Part shown: piece after piece, positions 57,000 through 64,000 of the stretch | How the letters are laid out: each line of letters opens with the position of its first letter | Numbering within the stretch: the first letter of the stretch is position 1 | NCBI RefSeq assembly: GCF_047948215.1 | Contig: NC_134456.1 | Location: 13,541,730-13,605,729 of the forward strand | From: Lycorma delicatula | Lineage: Eukaryota; Arthropoda; Insecta; Hemiptera; Fulgoridae | DNA length: 64,000 nucleotides | Reading direction: 5' to 3' | The notes under the pieces: model-generated | What the model saw: the letters and a program-made list of their open reading frames with translations, nothing else | The model's database searches: none | Told to the model about the DNA's origin: nothing | Made by a program: the position numbers and the translations under genes

Positions 57000-58450
57000 A
57001 GACAAAAAATAAAAAAATGTTAGTAATTATAATATAATTATTATTACCCCAAGTATAATATTAACATGTTTTATGTTAAAACAACAAAATGTTAAACGGA
57101 CATCACTAACCAATACCAAGTTGTCTCCGTATTTCATGAAAGTTCTGAAAAGTCTTTCAAATTCATCTAGAGTTGATTTTCCTGATTCTGTCATGTTTTA
57201 AATTAATTGGACTTACTTTAGGACTATGTTTTTTTTTTTATTGTTTTGGTAGCTGTTCGCTAATATAATGATATAAAGTGACGTATATAACGTAAAATTC
57301 AGTCAGTATTTTTTCATGTTCAAGAAGTTTTTAAGGGGGTTTTCCAGAAAATGCAAAATTTAAATTATTATTATTTTAAAATAAAATATATTAACATTAT
57401 TATTATTAATATTATATATTATTATTTATATTAATATTATTATTATTTTTTTTTTGTAATTTTAAAAATGGTTTACCTGATATTCACTTAATTTATTATA
57501 TGATTTGACATATACGCCAAACATTTTCGAAAATAGGCGCTGACATTCACTAGAATCACAAGATCCCTTTCCAAGTTTATTAGGGACAATGAGGAATGAA
57601 GTGGTTCCCTTCTTCTCTGACCTGAATGTACAGTTGGATAGCAGTACGGCAAGGCACCGAAATAAAAGTGATGTCCAAATATACTAGTATCGTTTTACCT
57701 CTAGTGTTTTATATAAGTCGCATATATATATGAATGAATAGGCTGTTTGTAGGAAGTTGCATATCTTTTCCAGGAAATAGGTTACGCTCGTTACAGATCA
57801 TAAGTTGTAATTTTTTTATCGGTTTTAATAAATGTGTATTCCTGGAAAACTATCATAGATTCTGGGAAAAATTTCTTAAATTATTTATTAAATGAGAATA
57901 ATAGTGTACACGAAATTTATTTCCTCTCGCGTTAAAAATAAATTAACTAATTCGAGATTAACGGGCTAGATGAAACTGGTGATAAATTTCGTTAGTTAAA
58001 ACATTCATAAAATATTTCATTAATTTTTTCGTACTACGACCTTTATTGGAATATTTTTGCTTTAAGATACGTACTATTTAGCTACGCATAACCAAGCGAT
58101 CAAGTTAAATGAAAATTTCTTTATCCTACTCTGATATATTTATATACTTTAGTCTTCTCAAATATAATTGAAACCATTGTACAAAGAGTTGGTCGTTTAA
58201 ATTTCTTTCCTATTCTTGTGCTTCTACCATATAAGGATTCGGTTACTGCTTGTTCCGCCACGTCTTTTTTCGTCTCTACCGTGAATTAGCTAATTTCATC
58301 AACTTTGGACTCGAATATCTTCTGCGCGTCAATCCGCCCTTCTTTTCATAATCGGTTCCCTGATATACATTTCAGTATAATTCCCGATTTCAGTTTAATT
58401 TAATTTAATTTTCACTGTAATTCCCGATGAATATCGTCGTTAGGTATGCT
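57000..58450. other. AT-rich DNA, nothing recognised
   Basis: (ATT)n-like low complexity at 57.36-57.45 kb; no gene supported. Confidence 0.5.
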
Positions 58451-58454
58451 GAAT

Positions 58455-58580
58455 CCCAACTTAAAGCCGGAGGTCCCGGGTTCGAATCCCGGTCAGGCAT
58501 GGGATTTTCACATACGCTACAAATCATTTATCTCATCCTCGGAAGCAACACCTAACGGTGGACCCGGAGGTTAAAAAAAA
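58455..58580 (+). mobile_element. 5'-truncated SINE family B
   Basis: 'ggaggtcccgggttcgaatcccggtcaggcatggg' (B box) leads to 'catcctcggaagcaacacc..ggtggacccggaggttaa' and an A tract. The A-box half is missing. Confidence 0.85.
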
Positions 58581-59116
58581 AAAACTTTAACAGATTTTTT
58601 TTAGACGCTACGATACCTGAAAAATCCCTTTTCTTTCTTTTAATTTCTTAATCTTCTTTTTTAATTTCTTTATTAGTTACTCCTCACGTCTATAATTCTA
58701 TACGGAGAAATATTCATTCCACCATAGGTTCAATCATCGACATAAGTCTTAATGCAGTTTGTGGTGTTTGGAAGTCTTTTATTTTATAAAAATGCAGTAA
58801 TACGATAATGATGTCCAGTTTTCGATTATTAATTACAAATGCCTAATATGGATGATTATAAATCTGTAAATGACAATTAAAAAATATGCTGCAGCCTATT
58901 GGGTTTGTCTGCAATCAGTTCATAATAAATTGCTCGAATAAGTACTTTCAAATGATAATTTTTCATATGTAAGTCGCTGTTTCTTTTTTTTTTTTAGTTT
59001 CAGTGTTTTAAATCAAATGCAAATGCGTAGCGCACGCTGGTTTCAAACCGTATCCGCGTAAGTCGATAAAAATCAACGATTGATCCTGTCGGTGCATTTT
59101 CTTTAGCGGTGTAATA
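58581..59116. other. AT-rich DNA, nothing recognised
   Basis: No supported feature. Confidence 0.5.
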
Positions 59117-60323
59117 CGAGGCTGGGTAAGAAGTTTCTAGTCTGACACATAGATGGAGCTAGCAGCTTTAATTTCTTACTGGCATTCTATAGTTCTATTC
59201 TTCATTAGTTTGTATACCAAATTTTAGATTAGTAACTGTGATAGTATAGGTTTAATAGCCTAAAATGGAGAAACTGGAAAAAGGTGCGATTATAAAATAC
59301 TTCTATTTGAAAGGTTTTACGCCGTTTGAGATCAAACAAAAAATTGATTCAACACTAAAACCCTCTTCTCCATCATATTCAACGATAAAATAAAAACAGG
59401 TCGCAAAAGCACTTATGATTAATCACGCTCCGGAGGGCCCACTGAGGTCACAACTCTCGAAATGATTGAGAAAATCGATATAATCGTGCTGGGGACCGCA
59501 AATTAAAAATGCATGAGTTAGCTAAGACCGTTAAAATGTCAAATGAACACGGTAGATAATATTTATTTGGGCACAGAGAAGCTCTGCACGAGGTGTGTGC
59601 TGCGTTTGATAACACTCGAGCAAAAATTGCGACGGAAAACTGTTTCAGCTGAGAATTTGGTGCTGTACAAGCAGAAATCAGTGAATCTTTGCGTCGATTC
59701 ATAACCGTGGATGAAATTCAGGTCCTCCACTACAATCCTGAATAACTGTTAAAACAGTAGACAGGACGAGATGAACCAACGCCAAAGAAAGCAAAAACAA
59801 CTTTGTCAGTAAATAAGGTTATGGCGATTGTTTTCTGGGACGCAAAAGGAATTATCTTTATTGATTATCTGGAAAAGAGTAAAACAATTAATGGTGAGTT
59901 CTGCGCAAACTTATTGCAACGTTTCAGCGATGAAGTAAAAAGAAAGCGATCGCATTTAGCGGAAAAAATTTGTTTTACTATGACAATGCACCAAAACATT
60001 CGTCAGTCATCACAATGGCTAAAATCAACAATTTGATTGGCCAACTCTTTCCCGGCCAGATTTAGCACCTAGTGACTATCACCTATTTCATAGCCTAAAT
60101 AATGGTTTGATGGACAATGATTTGAGAGCAACGAGGATGTCATTGATGCTGTTAATGGCTAATTTGAGGAGCTCGACGAATCACGTTATAAAGTTGACAT
60201 AACTGCATTAGAGCACTGTAATGAGAAGTGTATTAGTCATTGTGAAGATTATATTGAAGAATAAAAGCAAAAAAAATAGTGTTGTTTTTTTTATCTTGCC
60301 GGAAACTTTTAAGTCCTCCCTCG
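59117..60323 (+). mobile_element. Second degraded mariner, TA target duplication
   Basis: The terminal repeats 'cgaggctgggtaagaagttt' (59117) and, reversed, 'cgagggaggacttaaaagtt' (60323) are flanked by TA at 59115-59116 and 60324-60325. It is 1,207 bp long. The transposase begins near 59264 (MEKLEKGAIIKYFYLKG) and is broken by many stops. The longest intact piece, 59803-60036, holds VMAIVFWDAKGIIFIDYLEK. The first Asp (VDEIQVLH), the second (YDNAPKHS, in a shifted frame) and the third (LAPSDYHLF, another frame) are still visible. It differs from the 52-kb copy in sequence, so it is a separate mariner lineage. Confidence 0.9.
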
Positions 60324-60325
60324 TA

Positions 60326-61325
60326 GTTTAATTTATTTACCGTATAATTAAACAAATTTTGTTTAAACAGTTTTCGTAATTTTTATTTATGTAATTGTAC
60401 GAGTATATAAAATGTTCTGCCTTCTAAAAATGAAATTCAGTTACTTGTGAAGAATTTGGTAATCGGGTAATATTGTAACAGTTCGCTCGAATTACCATAC
60501 TGTATGTTGATTACCATATCTTTCCTCATCCGATGAAATTCAGTCCGTAACTTTAAAAATTAGCCGCAAAAAATTATGTAGTATTAAAGGATGTGCAGTA
60601 TCCGTCATATTTATTCTATTCACAACGGCTAACGTCATTCTGTATATTTCAGAATTATCTAATAGCTCTGCCCCTACACTTACTTCCTACGCTTGTTTAG
60701 CTCGCTTTCATGTAATTATATTAAGAAAATTATTCGCTAAAACTGATATTCTGGTAAAAATAATCCTATGTTAATTAAAAAAATATACGAGTGAGATTTT
60801 CTTTAAACGTGTTATTACGACCGTGACCAAGCAATATGATTTTTTTTTTATCATCGGCAGCGTTAGAATGTTATTTTATTAAATGTTGATTATTACATTG
60901 CAGTAGATCCGGTTTCACCGACAGTTGTTTAGGGTAGGGCAAATTAAAAATGTATGAATTTATAAAGCGTGATGATGCAATCGTAAATACCTACCCTACC
61001 CGTATCACACGTTTTGCTTACTTTAAGAAGAGAGTATTCTTCTATAAGTAATCCTGTTGGAAAAAAATCCTGCATATTAGGTTGTTTTCAGTCTTTTTAA
61101 AATTCATTTAACTAGATTTTAATTGAAGACCGAATGAAGTCTGCAATAGATAGAAATTACGTCACAGTCATCGATCCCTCCAGTCATTAGCGACATTCAA
61201 AACATAATCAGAATTTTTAGACTCCTTTTTAATTAATTTTTTGTCGATAAATTATTTTATTTTTTGTATATTTTCTGTATGTGTATATATATATGTATGT
61301 AAATGGGAAACTTTATGGCGGGTTC
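60326..61325. other. AT-rich DNA, nothing recognised
   Basis: No supported feature. Confidence 0.5.
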
Positions 61326-61329
61326 TGTC

Positions 61330-61740
61330 CATTTGCGACATAATCACGCGAGGACCAACGAAGGCGACTGCCTCCAAATTTTCAGGATACATTCTTGTTT
61401 TCCCAGGGAATGTCTTAAATCATACATCGAGGCCCCCTCTTTGGGGGTTGAAGTTGTGAATGTTTTCTCTTAAACGACGACCTAAAACCGTTTTTGATCG
61501 TTTTTTGACGTAAAAATAATAGCTTATGCGTTTTATAATATAACCAATTTTCGGCTCTATACCTTTACGCCTTCCCGAGATAGAGGAGGGTACTCTATGG
61601 TAATGTAAAGGGGAACCAGAAGGGATATATATGTTCGTGTACAACAGGAGCGTATCAGAGCTTCTATGTCAAGAATGAGGGAAACGTTGGAGGAAAGAGA
61701 GCTTTTCAGAATTTTTATGTAATGTATTCCTGGTATTTTA
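61330..61740 (+). repeat. Dispersed repeat E, copy 1
   Basis: About 390 bp, directly repeated at 62395-62790. Shared blocks are 'atcacgcgagga', 'cctccaaattttcaggatac', 'ttctcttaaacgacgaccta', 'ctttacgccttcccgagata' and 'gggaaacgttgg'. The last 90 bp are open on the + strand (RVQQERIRASMSRMRETLEE). Confidence 0.9.
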
Positions 61741-62394
61741 TCTGCCGGTAGGTAAAATTATATAAAATGGATTAGCATAATAAAATGTAATCGGTTTATG
61801 GATATTGCCAGCATCCGGTAGGTACAAGAAGAAAATTTTTCTAAATTTAAAAATTTAGGGTTGGAAATAAATTTCTTTAACGACAGACTGTTATTAAGTC
61901 ATGTTTCTCTTTATATTCTCGTCTGAGTCAAAAAATATATTGTTTTAGCCGTCATATGTCTCATCTTAGTTGAATTAAGCTAAATTGAATTATATTCGTT
62001 TTCAGTTTATGAACTTACATACAGTATATTGAAATTTTAGACAAAAAAGAAGATATTTTTTTACTTAAGCTTAAACGTATAGTTTGAAAAATGCGAAAGC
62101 ATTCAAAATCCACGTACACATTTTTTTTAAATATAAAAACCGCGTTTGATTTCCCTTCCCGATTTTTGTTGCCGATTATCTGATTTATATATTTTTCGGA
62201 GGATATATAATTCTAGCACGACCGAATCAGAATTAATTGGTATAATTAGAGATTAAACTGATAAATATATTTCACCAACGATTCTCTTCATAATATTTAG
62301 CATAAAATGACAACTTTTTTGGCGATGGTTTATAGAGATAACCGGGTGGCATTTAATTTGGAGGCTTATCGAAAAAAATAATTTTATTTAAGAT
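61741..62394. other. Spacer between the two E repeats
   Basis: AT-rich, with no recognised feature. Confidence 0.5.
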
Positions 62395-62880
62395 ATCCGT
62401 TTGCGACAGCATCACGCGAGGACAACGAAGGTGACCGCCTCCAAATTTTCAGGATACATTCTTGTTTTCTCAGGTAATATCTTAAGTCGTAGATCGAGGC
62501 CCCCTCTTGGGGGGGTTGAAGTCGTGAATGTTTTCTCTTAAACGACGACCTAAAACCGTTTTTGATCGTTTTTCGACGTAAAAATAACAGCCTATGCGTT
62601 TTATAATATAAACAATTTTCAGCTCTATACCTTTACGCCTTCCCGAGATATATATAGGAAGGTATTGTAGAGTAATGGAAAGGGGAACCAAAAGGGATGT
62701 ATTCGTGTTCAGCAGGAGAGTGTCAGAGCTTCTGTGTCAAGAACAAGGGAAACGTTGGAAGAAAGAGCTTTTCAGGCTTTAATCGTTATTTATCAGTATT
62801 CTCACAACCATGAGGATAACGAACACAGGGGGGGTCCAGGAAGCGGATCCTCCTGGCTAGTATACGAGTATATATAAATA
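62395..62880 (+). repeat. Dispersed repeat E, copy 2 with 3' end
   Basis: A direct copy of 61330-61740, continuing into 'gaggataacgaacacagggggggtccaggaagcgg' and a 'gtatacgagtatata' end. The open segment is conserved (RVQQESVRASVSRTRETLEE), with changes concentrated at a few codons. Confidence 0.9.
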
Positions 62881-63670
62881 TATAGATATTAATATATATG
62901 AAACAAGATGTTCTGACTGACTTTAACAATATCCATTAAAAACTACTGAATATAAAATTATGAAAATTTGTATAAACGTTCTTCTTACGGCGTAAGTGCA
63001 CGCTAAGAAATGTTTTTTTTTAAATTCTAATTTGAAAGGGTTAAAATGCGGTAAAATTAAATTTTACTTTTTTTTAATTTCTTGGTAACTAGTGAAGATA
63101 TCAACTTGAATTTTGGTGTTTGTAATCTTCATGTGAATATGTAAAAATTAATTTCTAAATTTTTAGGAATTCAACTTTAAAAGGAGTGAAGAAAGTTAAA
63201 AAAAAAATTCTGCAAATTTTCGCCATTTCCTGTTCTAAACGAGATATTCACTCGATGTTACTTTTCAAATACTCTTCAGATATCTAGAACCAATTTTCGT
63301 TTTTTTTTTGTTTTTTTTTTTAATACGGTTTTTTAAGTGGGTACGATGGTGTACGGCGTGGCCGATCAACCAACACTCCACTGTTACTGTATATGTACCT
63401 CCGTTTACTTGATTAAAAGATCAAATAAAAAAAAAAAATAAATAAATAAAAAAAATATTACCACCTAGTCGGTCACCTCCTAGTCTTTTTTGTCGGCTAA
63501 TGGTAAGAACCGGGTAAAATACATTTTTATTCGTACGAACGTCGTTTCACCAGCTACAATTACTATTTTAAAATGGAGGCCGACTATTTTGAAAGATTCT
63601 TCAGATCACTCAAAGTTTCGGGTTCTATACCGACCAAACTCTTGCTCTGAAAAAATTGCAATATACTTAT
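62881..63670. other. AT-rich DNA, nothing recognised
   Basis: Simple A/T runs at 63.30-63.45 kb; no supported gene. Confidence 0.5.
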
Positions 63671-63679
63671 GGTTTTTAT

Positions 63680-63838
63680 TAATTGAACAGGCTTTAATGT
63701 TTATTTATCATTATTATCCTCACAAGCGTGAGTTTAATGAACGCAGGAGGTCCAGGGAGCAGAGCCCTTGGTTAGACGATAAAGGCGAACGAAGCGAGTC
63801 CTGATCGACTAGTGTATATATATATATATATATATATA
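63680..63838 (+). repeat. 3' end of repeat E, copy 3, with (TA)n
   Basis: 'caggctttaatgtttatttatcattatt', 'aatgaacgcaggaggtccaggga' and 'gactagtgtatata' match the end of copy 2. It ends in a (TA)n tract at 63814-63838, and contains 'gcgaacgaagcgagtc'. Confidence 0.65.
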
Positions 63839-64000
63839 AATGTATGTGTATGTAAACGATTTTTTAATTTTTTATAGTATTCCAATTTATTTCAAAAACC
63901 ATTTAGCGTATCTTTCTTTGTATTTAAATATACGTTTTAATTTAAATAAAAGTTTAGCAGTTGCATGTTTTTGTTTACTGTTTATTTAATAGTAGATGAA

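Overview
This is AT-rich eukaryotic DNA with spliceosomal GT-AG introns, tRNA-derived SINEs, non-LTR retrotransposons (LINEs), mariner, hAT and PIF/Harbinger relics and several MITE-like repeats. Together these point to an arthropod, most likely an insect and perhaps a hemipteran; the order is a guess from the repeat style. I found no complete host protein gene, rRNA, genuine tRNA or CRISPR. The window reads as intergenic or intronic host DNA crowded with mobile-element debris, in which two virus-like DNA polymerase genes stand out by base composition and length.

Layout. 1-5.9 kb is a GC-richer block with the end of an unidentified reading frame (+) and, convergent to it, a long protein-primed-type family B DNA polymerase gene (-). 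That gene has at least one good GT-AG intron, a candidate 5' leader intron and a TATA-like promoter, and is broken by only one premature stop and one frameshift. A second short first-exon candidate fires in the opposite direction from the same promoter region. 5.9-13.5 kb holds dispersed repeats and an array of about 20 units of roughly 200 bp. Each unit looks like a degenerate exon with splice-site-like ends, and one unit carries a short LINE insertion with an 11-bp target duplication. Inverted copies of one dispersed repeat bracket the array. 13.5-35.7 kb is mostly AT-rich non-coding DNA. It contains a 2-kb element with apparently identical 327-bp inverted ends, a PIF/Harbinger exon, an RNase H-bearing LINE relic, a 600-bp foldback, old SINEs and a GC-richer stretch at 31.1 kb that could be a host promoter.

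35.7-39 kb is a nest of elements: in-frame 66-bp tandem repeats, an R1-like LINE (-) interrupted by a SINE with a 15-bp target duplication, and a hAT relic with its terminal repeat. 41.0-43.3 kb is a second, 5'-truncated family B polymerase relic (+) of a clearly different lineage, followed by a GC-rich tail that looks like a LINE 3' end. 43.5-64 kb carries SINEs of two families, three-copy and two-copy dispersed repeats, two dead mariners with TA target sites (52.1-53.3 and 59.1-60.3 kb), and a longer copy (55.5-57.0 kb) of the LINE found at 9.1 kb.

The most interesting material is the spliced, nearly intact polymerase locus at the left edge with its convergent partner and divergent promoter, which looks like one end of a larger virus-like or Polinton-like element outside the window, and the exon-like tandem array at 7.7-12.1 kb.
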